This document shows positions 13,354 to 19,887 of a stretch of 19,887 nt of DNA, one piece after another. Numbering within the stretch: the stretch's first letter is position 1; every line of letters starts with the position of its first letter. Location: assembly GCA_934393555.1 (NCBI GenBank), contig CAKRQP010000032.1:1-19887 (forward strand), read 5' to 3'. The DNA is from Limivivens sp934393555. Lineage in GTDB: Bacteria; Bacillota; Clostridia; Lachnospirales; Lachnospiraceae. The position numbers and the translations under genes were made by a program. The notes below the pieces were generated by a model. It was not told the DNA's origin. It saw only the letters and a list, made by a program, of their open reading frames with translations, and made no database searches.

Positions 13354-14775
13354 ATGGTATTCAGCAGCCTTTTATTCCTGTTCCGCTTCCTTCCGCTGGT
13401 GTTCCTTCTATATTATCTGACACCGCGCAGAGGGAGGAACGTCGTGCTATTCCTCTTCAGCCTGTTTTTCTATGCCTGGGGAGAACCAAAATATGTATTC
13501 CTGATGCTGTTTTCCATTACAATGGATTACACCGTCGGCCGTCTCATTGACAAAGCGAAAAGAGAAGGGAAGCCCGGAAAAGCAAAGGGCTGCCTTTTAT
13601 TTTCGGTCTTTATGAACCTGGGGATCCTCGGCTTTTTCAAGTATGCGGATTTTATCATCAGCAGTATCAACGCAGTCAGCGGTCTGAACCTGCCCCTTTT
13701 GAATATCCCGCTTCCGATCGGTATCTCCTTTTTCACCTTCCAGACCATGTCCTATACCATTGATGTCTATCGCGGAAATACGGATGTGCAGAAGAACTGG
13801 ATCAGCTATGGAACCTATGTTTCCATGTTCCCGCAGCTGATCGCAGGACCCATCGTACAGTACAAGACCATTGCGAAGCAGATGAAGGAACGCCGGGAAA
13901 ATCTGGATGATTTCACGGAAGGCATCCACCGCTTTGTGACCGGTGTGGGAAAAAAGGTCCTGCTGGCGAACAACATCGGCCTTCTCTGGGATGCGGCGGC
14001 AGCCCTTCCCATTGCCGAGCTTCCCGTGGCGACTGCCTGGCTGGGAGCCCTGGCCTATACCTTCCAGATCTATTTTGATTTCTCCGGTTACTCCGATATG
14101 GCCATCGGTCTCGGAAAAATGTTCGGCTTCCACTTCCTGGAAAACTTCAACTATCCGTATATTTCCAGGAGCATCACGGAATTCTGGAGAAGATGGCATA
14201 TCTCCCTGAGCTCCTGGTTCCGGGAATACGTTTACATTCCGCTGGGTGGAAACCGGAAAGGCCTGGTGAAGCAGATCCGGAACATTTTTGTCGTCTGGAT
14301 GCTCACCGGTATCTGGCACGGCGCCCACTGGAACTACGTGCTGTGGGGCGTTTACTACGGCGTCCTTCTGATCCTGGAAAAATTTGTACTGAAACGCTTT
14401 CTCGACAGACTTCCGGGCTGGATCCAGAACCTCTACACCATGTTTTTTGTGATCATCAGCTGGGTGATCTTCAAATGTGAGGACCTGAGCTACTGCCTGT
14501 CCTATCTGAAAGCCATGTTCGGCGGCTTCTCAGCGGGACTCTTCAATACGGAAAGCCTGTACCTTCTGAAAAATTACGGCATCCTTCTGGTGCTTCTCCT
14601 TCTCGGAAGCACACAGCTGCCGAAGCATTTCGGAGAAAAAATGGAAAAACGCTTCGGAGAAAACGGAATGGTGATGACTGTGGCAAAGACCGCCTTCTAT
14701 CTGGCAGTCCTGCTCCTGTCCGTGGCTTACCTTGTGGATGCCACCTACAATCCCTTCCTGTATTTCCGTTTCTGA
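13354..14775 (+). CDS. MBOAT family O-acyltransferase (AlgI/DltB-like)
   Basis: 473 residues, ATG 13354 with AAGGAG upstream. It is a polytopic membrane protein with about eleven membrane segments, the normal size for AlgI-type MBOAT proteins. Signature elements are NLGILGFFKYADF (88-100), PIGISFFTFQTMSY, FDFSGYSDMAIGLG (241-254), the amphipathic block FWRRWHISLSSWFREYVYIPLGG (start 278), and the catalytic histidine H322 in TGIWHGAHWNY. Members move an acyl group, usually acetyl, across the membrane and hand it to a secreted partner that modifies alginate, teichoic acid, cellulose or peptidoglycan. The partner here is probably the DHHW protein encoded 12 bases downstream. No dlt genes are nearby, so D-alanylation is unlikely. 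The acceptor polymer is unknown. The family is certain, the substrate is inference. Confidence 0.93.
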   Translation: MVFSSLLFLFRFLPLVFLLYYLTPRRGRNVVLFLFSLFFYAWGEPKYVFLMLFSITMDYTVGRLIDKAKREGKPGKAKGCLLFSVFMNLGILGFFKYADFIISSINAVSGLNLPLLNIPLPIGISFFTFQTMSYTIDVYRGNTDVQKNWISYGTYVSMFPQLIAGPIVQYKTIAKQMKERRENLDDFTEGIHRFVTGVGKKVLLANNIGLLWDAAAALPIAELPVATAWLGALAYTFQIYFDFSGYSDMAIGLGKMFGFHFLENFNYPYISRSITEFWRRWHISLSSWFREYVYIPLGGNRKGLVKQIRNIFVVWMLTGIWHGAHWNYVLWGVYYGVLLILEKFVLKRFLDRLPGWIQNLYTMFFVIISWVIFKCEDLSYCLSYLKAMFGGFSAGLFNTESLYLLKNYGILLVLLLLGSTQLPKHFGEKMEKRFGENGMVMTVAKTAFYLAVLLLSVAYLVDATYNPFLYFRF

Positions 14776-14787
14776 TAGGAGAGTGCA

Positions 14788-15981
14788 ATGAAAAGAAAAA
14801 AAAGACTCCGGAGAAAAGAATATCTGGCCCTGGAAAGAAAAAAGAAAAACAGACAGAACAAGGTCCTGACCGGTCTTTTTCTCGCCCTGGTCTTTGGAGG
14901 GACAGCGGCGACCTTCCTGGCTCCCAAACGGGAATTTTCCGACCGGGAAAACCGGGCCCTGCAGCAGTTCCCGAAGCTTTCAACGGCTGCGGTCCTGGAC
15001 GGAAGCTTTGAGTCCGACTATGAGACCTATCTGAGTGACCAGTTCCCCGCCCGTGACGGCTGGATCCGCGTCAAGACGGAAGCAGAGCTTGCCACGGGAA
15101 AGGACGAGATCAAAAATATCTATTTTGCCAAAGATGATTACCTGATAGAAAGCCATGAAGGGAGCTTTACGACCGACACGGCAGAGAAAAACATCCAGTA
15201 TCTGGCGGCCTTCCTGAAAAGCCAGGAGAACCGTTTTGAGACCGGACGGATCACGGCGATGATCGTTCCCAATGCGGTGGAGGTCCTGAAAGAAAAGCTT
15301 CCAGAATATGCACCGGACAGCGGAGAAAGCGAGTACCTCTTAAGGATCCGGGCGGCGCTTCCGACCGCCATGTGGTTTGATGCCGCCTCTGTCCTGGAAG
15401 CGCACAAAGAAGAAACGATCTATTACCGGACCGACCACCACTGGACGACACTCGGCGCCTGGTATGTCTATCAGGCCTGGGCGGAGCAGAACGGCTTCTC
15501 GCCCGCACCGCTCAGCGATTATACGATCGAAGACCTGACTACGGACTTTAAGGGGACCATTGAGTCCAAGGTAGGGGTGGAAGTCGTACCCGATACGATC
15601 CAGAGCTTTGTGAAAAAAGACCTTCCTTCCTATACACTGGATTACAACAACGGGCAGAAGACGAGCGAAGATCTCTACGACAGAAGCTATCTGGAAACAA
15701 AGGACAAATACAGCGTCTTCTTCGGTGGTAACCAGCCGGTGATCCGGGCCTCCATAAAAAACGGCAGTGACCGGAAGCTCCTTGTCATCAAAGACTCCTA
15801 TGCCCACTGCTTCCTGCCGTTCACCTTTGAAGACTACTCGGAAGTGGATTTTATTGATATCCGCTACTTCAACGAAAGCCTGAAAAGCTATCTGGAAAAA
15901 TCCGATTACACAGATCTCCTTTTCCTTTATAATGCTTCCGGCTTTGCAGAGGATGTCAGCCTTGCAAAACTGAACAGCTGA
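14788..15981 (+). CDS. DHHW family protein (AlgX/AlgJ-like SGNH acyltransferase partner)
   Basis: 397 residues, ATG 14788 with AGGAGAG upstream. A very basic N-terminus (MKRKKRLRRKEY) precedes one membrane segment (about 26-44), placing the rest outside the cell. The AlgX-like pattern follows: ENRALQQFPK (55-63), YLSDQFPARDGWI (81-93), the signature YYRTDHHWTTLGAWYVY with DHHW at 216-219, and LLVIKDSYAHCFLPF with a candidate nucleophile S337. In alginate O-acetylation AlgJ and AlgX, which have this fold, accept acetyl groups and pass them to the polymer. With the MBOAT protein directly upstream this is the likely extracellular half of an acyl-transfer machine. A stretch between DHHW and the serine (about 240-310) has no recognised motif. 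It ends at a terminator at 15992-16040. Confidence 0.9.
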   Translation: MKRKKRLRRKEYLALERKKKNRQNKVLTGLFLALVFGGTAATFLAPKREFSDRENRALQQFPKLSTAAVLDGSFESDYETYLSDQFPARDGWIRVKTEAELATGKDEIKNIYFAKDDYLIESHEGSFTTDTAEKNIQYLAAFLKSQENRFETGRITAMIVPNAVEVLKEKLPEYAPDSGESEYLLRIRAALPTAMWFDAASVLEAHKEETIYYRTDHHWTTLGAWYVYQAWAEQNGFSPAPLSDYTIEDLTTDFKGTIESKVGVEVVPDTIQSFVKKDLPSYTLDYNNGQKTSEDLYDRSYLETKDKYSVFFGGNQPVIRASIKNGSDRKLLVIKDSYAHCFLPFTFEDYSEVDFIDIRYFNESLKSYLEKSDYTDLLFLYNASGFAEDVSLAKLNS

Positions 15982-15991
15982 ACCACAGCAG

Positions 15992-16040
15992 AAAAAGAGA
16001 ACAGACAAACAGAGAAAAAATGTTTGCCTGTTCTTTTTTT
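15992..16040 (+). terminator. Intrinsic terminator of the MBOAT-DHHW operon
   Basis: GAACAGACAAACA pairs with TGTTTGCCTGTTC (16021-16033), with one A-C mismatch, and is followed by seven or more T ending at 16040. Confidence 0.85.
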
Positions 16041-16131
16041 GTGTGAAAAAGGCGTTTGACCGTCAATAACACCTTTTTATGAAAACTGACCGAAAAAGAA
16101 AACAAAAAAGAACGGAAAACCGTCAACAAAT

Positions 16132-16145
16132 CGTAAACGATTAAG
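16132..16145 (+). promoter_or_regulatory. Operator-like 14-mer, distal copy (LacI/CcpA-type)
   Basis: CGTAAACGATTAAG; its left part lies in the palindrome AATCG-TAAA-CGATT (16129-16142). It resembles catabolite-responsive (cre) and other LacI-family operators with a central CG, although both outer ends deviate. A near-identical copy is at 16369. Confidence 0.4.
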
Positions 16146-16212
16146 CGAAAAAACACGAAAATAAAGAAAAAATAAGGGAAAAACGAAAAAAAAGAAATTA
16201 AAAAATAACAAA

Positions 16213-16250
16213 TTAAGCTTAAAGTAATTAAGCTTAACGCAACTGTTAAG
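16213..16250. repeat. Palindrome cluster TTAAGCTTAA x2 plus CTTAAC/GTTAAG
   Basis: Two perfect 10-bp palindromes TTAAGCTTAA (16213-16222 and 16228-16237), 15 bp apart centre to centre, each within a 12-mer AATTAAGCTTAA. The second overlaps an interrupted palindrome CTTAAC (16233-16238) / GTTAAG (16245-16250). The same TTAAG half-site ends both operator-like 14-mers. This is a likely protein-binding region about 85 bp upstream of the -35. Confidence 0.5.
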
Positions 16251-16332
16251 GGGTTTTCAAAGACTAACTCTGTGCATTATGCATAAAATAAACAAATAAA
16301 CTTGTGAAAAACGGCAAACTTTAATATTTATG

Positions 16333-16361
16333 TTGAAAAATCCGAAAAGATGAGGTATAGT
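16333..16361 (+). promoter_or_regulatory. Promoter of the sugar ABC importer
   Basis: TTGAAA (16333-16338), a 17-bp spacer and TATAGT (16356-16361). The start near 16368 leaves a leader of about 128 nt with the ATG at 16496. Confidence 0.7.
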
Positions 16362-16368
16362 AAAAGTA

Positions 16369-16382
16369 CGAAAACGATTAAG
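16369..16382 (+). promoter_or_regulatory. Operator-like 14-mer at the transcription start (LacI/CcpA-type)
   Basis: CGAAAACGATTAAG differs from the copy at 16132 by a single base. It begins right at the predicted +1, where a bound LacI-family repressor would block RNA polymerase. No regulator gene is present in the window. Confidence 0.45.
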
Positions 16383-16495
16383 AACTTCAACAGAGTGGAC
16401 GAGCAAAAAGAAACGCATCATCAGACGGACAGCACAGACCCTTCACGATTGAGAAGAACATGCGCCAAGGCGCTAACAAAAAAGGAGGATTTACT

Positions 16496-17851
16496 ATGAG
16501 AACAAGAACTAAGAGAATCGTTGCTTTACTGGCAGGTACCGCAATGCTGGGATCCAGCTTTGCATCCTTCGCAGCGACCGATGTGGCAGCCAATGATCTG
16601 GCTTACAAAGGAGAGCTTGAGATCATGCATTACTCCACTTCCGAAGAGTCCGAAGGAAACGGCGGATCTGATGGATTCCGTACCGTACTCCAGGCATGGG
16701 ACGAGGCTCACCCGGACATCACGCTGACCCAGAACGTACTGGCAAACGCCGAGTACAAGACCCAGATCGCTACCCTGGCAGCAGCAGGCGACCTTCCGGA
16801 TGTCTTCCTTCTTCAGGGAATGAACACCAAGGACTGGGCAAAACAGGGACTGCTCCTTGATCTGACCGATTATATCAAAGAGTCTCCTTATTATGATGAG
16901 TATGACCAGAACTACTTCACCCCGTTCAAAGACGGCGATTCCGTTTACGGCTACCCGGCACTGACCGGTGGTACCTGTACCGTAGTGATCTACGATAAGG
17001 CAATGTGGAAAGAAGCCGGATACGATACATTCCCGTCCACCTGGGAAGATGTAGAGAAAGCATCCGAGTACTTCAATGAGCAGGGTGTTACTACCGTAGC
17101 TTTCGGTAACGGCGGAAAATGGCAGGCAAACAGTGATTTCCTTTCCACTCTGGGCAACAGATACACCGGACCGGACTGGTTCTTAAGCCTGATCAACAAA
17201 GAAGGCGCAGCTTTCACCGATGACAAATTCGTAGCAGCTCTGACCGAGATGCAGCATCTGTTCCAGGATACTCAGATCTTCAACGAGGACTTCAACGCAG
17301 TCACCAATGAGGATGCCCGTGAGTACTACATCTCCGGTGAGGCAGCAGCATTCATCGGCGGTAACTGGGATGAGTCCTACATCTGGGCAACTCTGAAAGA
17401 GAATGATACCGATAAATGGAACAACATGGGCTTTGCAGTTCTTCCGCAGCCGGCAGATGCAACCGAGGCTCCGACCTCTCAGAACATCGGTCTTGGTTAT
17501 GCCATCGCCATCAACGCAAAACTTGCTGATGATCCGGATAAACTGGCAGCAGCAATCGACCTCGCACAGGAAGTTACCGGACCGGCATTCGCAAGCTATG
17601 TAGCTGAGAACTACGCTCTGGGCGGACTGACCAACGTCGGCGATGTTGACCTTTCCAAATTTGACCCGATCACTCAGGATTTCTACAACTACTCCTATGT
17701 TGATACTGAGAAATGTGAGATCTATGATTCCTACATCACCAACGCTGTATGGGATGTTCTGAACACCGACCTTCAGTCCATGATGAATGGCGAGAAGACT
17801 CCGGAAGAAGTAGCTCAGGCTGCTCAGGAAGCATACGAAGCAAACTATTGA
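16496..17851 (+). CDS. Extracellular sugar-binding protein of a CUT1 ABC importer
   Basis: 451 residues from ATG 16496 with AAAGGAGG upstream; an earlier in-frame start near 16460 lacks an RBS. Signal peptide MRTRTKRIVALLAGTAMLGS continues to SFASFAATDVA, which looks like a signal peptidase I site (after FASFA). There is no lipobox cysteine, unusual for a Gram-positive solute-binding protein. The mature part has family 1 binding-protein features: LEIMHYSTSEES, ANAEYKTQIATLAAAGDLPDVFLLQG, a Trp/Tyr-rich central region, YISGEAAAFIGGNWDESYIW, GLGYAIAINAK and a C-terminal AVWDVLNTDLQSMMNGEKTPEE. It would deliver a mono- or oligosaccharide to the permeases downstream. A hairpin terminator between it and them should make it the most abundant product. 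The ligand cannot be told from sequence. Confidence 0.9.
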   Translation: MRTRTKRIVALLAGTAMLGSSFASFAATDVAANDLAYKGELEIMHYSTSEESEGNGGSDGFRTVLQAWDEAHPDITLTQNVLANAEYKTQIATLAAAGDLPDVFLLQGMNTKDWAKQGLLLDLTDYIKESPYYDEYDQNYFTPFKDGDSVYGYPALTGGTCTVVIYDKAMWKEAGYDTFPSTWEDVEKASEYFNEQGVTTVAFGNGGKWQANSDFLSTLGNRYTGPDWFLSLINKEGAAFTDDKFVAALTEMQHLFQDTQIFNEDFNAVTNEDAREYYISGEAAAFIGGNWDESYIWATLKENDTDKWNNMGFAVLPQPADATEAPTSQNIGLGYAIAINAKLADDPDKLAAAIDLAQEVTGPAFASYVAENYALGGLTNVGDVDLSKFDPITQDFYNYSYVDTEKCEIYDSYITNAVWDVLNTDLQSMMNGEKTPEEVAQAAQEAYEANY

Positions 17852-17872
17852 TCAAATAGTATTGAGAATGGA

Positions 17873-17910
17873 AACCGTTCTGCCCGCAGCGGTGGGCAGA
17901 ACGGTTTTTT
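17873..17910 (+). terminator. Terminator or attenuating hairpin between binding protein and permeases
   Basis: AACCGTTCTGCCC (17873-17885) and GGGCAGAACGGTT (17894-17906) form perfect 13-bp arms around an 8-base loop, followed by T to 17910. No promoter is evident before the permease genes, so partial read-through probably sets a lower permease level. Confidence 0.85.
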
Positions 17911-17955
17911 CATAGGAAAACGAACTGATTACAGCAGGAAGGGAGAGGATGTTAT

Positions 17956-18849
17956 ATGTTAAACGCGATCAAGCCAAGTAAAAAGACCGTTATGTTATAC
18001 CTGCTGGTTCCCGTGGTAATGTTTATCTTTACTGTATTCGTGCCGCTGGTTACTGCACTGGTATACAGTTTCTTTGAATGGAAGGGAGGTCCGCAGAAGA
18101 CCTTCATCGGTATTGAAAACTATACCCAGCTGTTCCACGATGCGACCTTCTGGGAGGCTTTCAGCCACAATATCTATCTTGTCATTGCCTGTATCATCGG
18201 CCAGATCGGCATTGCCTTTATACTGGTCCTGATGATCAACTCCAAACTGGTGAAATGCAAAGGCATTCACCGTACCTTCGGATTCTTCCCGAGCACGATC
18301 TCAGCCGTTTGTATCGGCCTGATCTGGAATATGATCTATCACAACAAATACGGTATTCTGAACTGGTTTCTGAAAGCCATCGGAAGACCGGATCTCTGCC
18401 AGGTATGGCTGAACAATTCCAAGATTGTCATGCTTCTGGTCACCATTCCTCTGATCTGGCAGTACATCGGATATTATATGGTTATTCTTCAGTCTGCAAT
18501 TGCTTCCATCGGTACGGACGTTCTTGAAAGTGCAGAGATCGACGGCGCCAACGGCGTACAGAAGGCTCTCTATATCACACTTCCCCTGATCAAAAATACC
18601 GTTCTTGTCTGCGTTACCCTCTGTATCGCAGGTAACATGAAAGCATTCGATAACATCTTCGTTATGACAAAAGGCGGTCCTGGAACCTCATCCATGGTTA
18701 TGGCCATGTACGGATATCAGATCTCCTTTAACCAGAGCAACATGGGATACGGAAGCTGTATTTCCGTAGGAATCTTCGTTCTGTCCCTGCTGGTTATCGG
18801 CGGTTCCCAGGCACTCATCAAATATATCACCAGAGAGAAGGAGGCGTGA
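17956..18849 (+). CDS. CUT1 sugar ABC transporter permease (MalF/UgpA-like)
   Basis: 297 residues, ATG 17956 with GGGAGAGG seven bases upstream. Six membrane segments, the first at about 11-33. The conserved EAA loop that contacts the ATPase reads ESAEIDGANGVQKALYITLP (about 192-211). FVMTKGGPGTSSMVMAMYGYQ near the C-terminus is the usual MalF-type GGP motif before the last helices. It forms a heterodimeric channel with the next gene product. No long periplasmic loop of the E. coli MalF kind is present, as expected for Firmicutes. It sits 46 bases after the attenuating hairpin, and its stop is 5 bases before the second permease's start. There is no ATPase gene in the visible operon, so a shared MsiK-type ATPase elsewhere is expected. 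Confidence 0.93.
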   Translation: MLNAIKPSKKTVMLYLLVPVVMFIFTVFVPLVTALVYSFFEWKGGPQKTFIGIENYTQLFHDATFWEAFSHNIYLVIACIIGQIGIAFILVLMINSKLVKCKGIHRTFGFFPSTISAVCIGLIWNMIYHNKYGILNWFLKAIGRPDLCQVWLNNSKIVMLLVTIPLIWQYIGYYMVILQSAIASIGTDVLESAEIDGANGVQKALYITLPLIKNTVLVCVTLCIAGNMKAFDNIFVMTKGGPGTSSMVMAMYGYQISFNQSNMGYGSCISVGIFVLSLLVIGGSQALIKYITREKEA

Positions 18850-18854
18850 ACGTT

Positions 18855-19712
18855 ATGAAAAAGAACAGCGGTACTCATAAAGTCAGACGCGGGGTTCTCG
18901 GAACCATCATGAACCTCATCCTCTGGGTCTTTTCCCTTTCCTGTATCTTCCCGATCGTATGGATGATCTATTCCTCACTGAAAGAGAAGAGAGCCTTCAA
19001 TGCGGATATCGTCGGTCTCCCCAAGAGCCCGACCCTCATCAACTATACCAGGATCTTAAGCAACTCCGATTACCATCTGGGAGCCTCCATGTGGAACAGT
19101 GTCCGGACCTCCGTCCTGTCCATCGTTCTGATCGTTGCCTTCAGCTTTATTGTGGGTTACATCCTTTCCCGTATCCATTTTAAACTGAACCGTGTGATCT
19201 ACGTGATGTTCCTGATGGGTATGCTGATCCCGATCCATTCCCTTCTGGTCCCGATCTACGTGGTATTCAAAAAATGCGGACTTTCCAACCGGTGGTTCAC
19301 CCTGCTTTTACCCTATGTGTCCTTCGGTCTTCCGATGGGAATCTTCCTGGTAGAAGGCTATGTGAAAACCATTCCGGTCTCTCTGGAAGAGGCAGCAGCC
19401 ATTGACGGCAGCAGCTTCAGCTATACCCTGTGGCATATCGTTTTCCCGATCTGCAAGCCGATCCTGGTAACGGTAGCCATCATTCAGGTATTCAGCTGCT
19501 GGAACGAATTCTCCTTCGCCCTGGTTCTGATCAAGGACGTAGGCCTTCAGACCGTTCCCCTGGCCCTGACCCAGTTCAAAGGCCAGTTCGCTTCCGACTA
19601 TCCGAAGCAGATGGCGGCCATGCTTATTACCATGTCCCCCATCGTGATCCTCTACTTCGTCTTCAGCAAACAGATCATCAAAGGTATGGTTGCCGGCGCA
19701 GTCAAAGGCTAA
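18855..19712 (+). CDS. CUT1 sugar ABC transporter permease (MalG/UgpE-like)
   Basis: 285 residues from ATG 18855, with AAGGAGG (18838-18844) ten bases upstream. A GTG at 18846 that overlaps the previous stop is too close to the RBS. Six membrane segments, the first at about 18-40 (MNLILWVFSLSCIFPIVWMI). The EAA loop reads LEEAAAIDGSSFSYTLWHIV and ends in FPICKP. The C-terminal helices end with VAGAVKG, the standard MalG-type end. WNSVRTSVLSIV near residue 80 and MLIPIHSLLVPIYVVF are further family blocks. It pairs with the upstream permease to form the sugar channel. The operon ends at a terminator 30 bases after its stop, so no enzyme or ATPase gene is co-transcribed. Confidence 0.93.
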   Translation: MKKNSGTHKVRRGVLGTIMNLILWVFSLSCIFPIVWMIYSSLKEKRAFNADIVGLPKSPTLINYTRILSNSDYHLGASMWNSVRTSVLSIVLIVAFSFIVGYILSRIHFKLNRVIYVMFLMGMLIPIHSLLVPIYVVFKKCGLSNRWFTLLLPYVSFGLPMGIFLVEGYVKTIPVSLEEAAAIDGSSFSYTLWHIVFPICKPILVTVAIIQVFSCWNEFSFALVLIKDVGLQTVPLALTQFKGQFASDYPKQMAAMLITMSPIVILYFVFSKQIIKGMVAGAVKG

Positions 19713-19740
19713 ACTACATAACAACCGAATAAGAAAAACG

Positions 19741-19788
19741 AAAGCTTCTGATGCTGCATAGAAATATGCAGGTCAGAAGCTTTTTTTT
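19741..19788 (+). terminator. Intrinsic terminator of the sugar importer operon
   Basis: AAGCTTCTGA (19742-19751) and TCAGAAGCTT (19773-19782), with an inner TGCATA/TATGCA stem, followed by eight T (19781-19788). Confidence 0.9.
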
Positions 19789-19805
19789 GCGTGGTGAAAA
19801 AAGAT

Positions 19806-19832
19806 TTTCGCAGAGTATCTCACTCTGCGAAA
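19806..19832 (-). terminator. Perfect hairpin, probable terminator of a minus-strand gene beyond the window
   Basis: TTTCGCAGAGT (19806-19816), loop ATCTC, ACTCTGCGAAA (19822-19832). On the minus strand it is followed by AATCTTTTTT, a fair T-run; on the plus strand by a broken one. Bases 19833-19887 hold nothing else I can call. Confidence 0.55.
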
Positions 19833-19887
19833 TATTTTATCACTCAGTTCATATAAAAGCAAGTATGCAAAGAAAAATCATGTGATA

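Larger units (their letters stand above)
16041..16332 (+). other. A-rich non-coding region upstream of the sugar importer
   Basis: No credible gene lies here. Bases 16081-16200 are dominated by A on the plus strand, with only about ten T in 120 bases, in repeated short A-runs separated by G or C. Such DNA is often intrinsically curved and can act as an UP-type element. The segment also holds an operator-like 14-mer (16132-16145) and a cluster of palindromes (16213-16250). Confidence 0.6.

Noticed and set aside
16201..16250. CRISPR or integration-site interpretation of the repeats upstream of the importer
   Set aside because: Only two short palindromic repeats with a 3-base gap, no spacers, no cas genes, integrase or tRNA end.
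18846..18848. GTG 18846 as the start of the second permease
   Set aside because: Only one base separates it from AAGGAGG; ATG 18855 is properly spaced.

Overview
The window looks like a chromosomal segment of a Gram-positive member of the Clostridia, most likely Lachnospiraceae. The reasons are strong AGGAGG-type ribosome binding sites, vegetative TTGACA/TATAAT promoters, intrinsic terminators, lipoproteins with Gram-positive lipoboxes, and the gene families themselves (DHHW and DUF4358 proteins, a CUT1 sugar transporter without its own ATPase, a DUF2201 plus MoxR pair). No rRNA, tRNA, CRISPR array, insertion sequence or phage gene was found. The genus cannot be fixed by reading alone.

Layout. 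1-861: 3' part of a MATE-type exporter. 939-1769: lipoprotein whose promoter lies inside the loop of the exporter's apparent terminator. 1830-2708 (minus): LacX-like aldose 1-epimerase with a structured 5' leader. 2922-6782: three-gene unit of an LRR protein, a DUF2201 metallopeptidase-like/VWA protein and a MoxR ATPase. 6908-8557: SseB-family protein and PHP-domain phosphoesterase. 8560-10327 (minus): zinc-ribbon membrane protein, flavodoxin and TtcA-like tRNA thiolation enzyme. 10652-11584: PfkB sugar kinase behind a 230-nt leader of four successive hairpins. 11647-13212 (minus) and 13354-15981 (plus): a divergent four-gene island for surface O-acylation (DUF4358 lipoprotein, membrane-anchored SGNH hydrolase, MBOAT acyltransferase, DHHW protein). 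16496-19712: sugar-binding protein and two permeases of a CUT1 ABC importer behind a very A-rich 450-bp control region.

The most interesting signal is non-coding. A 53-nt segment occurs twice, 7.7 kb apart, each time in the 5' leader of a sugar-metabolism gene (the epimerase, minus strand, and the PfkB kinase, plus strand) and in sense with it. The copies have equal length and 41 of 53 identical positions. Nine of the 12 differences fall in three predicted stems and all keep pairing, including four two-sided compensatory changes. This is what a conserved cis-acting RNA would show, and I do not recognise it as a known riboswitch class.

A second point is regulatory economy: several genes share or overlap control elements. 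Examples are a terminator with a promoter in its loop, one terminator hairpin containing the stop codons of two convergent genes, back-to-back -35 boxes, and a single palindromic -10 that appears to serve both arms of the O-acylation island.
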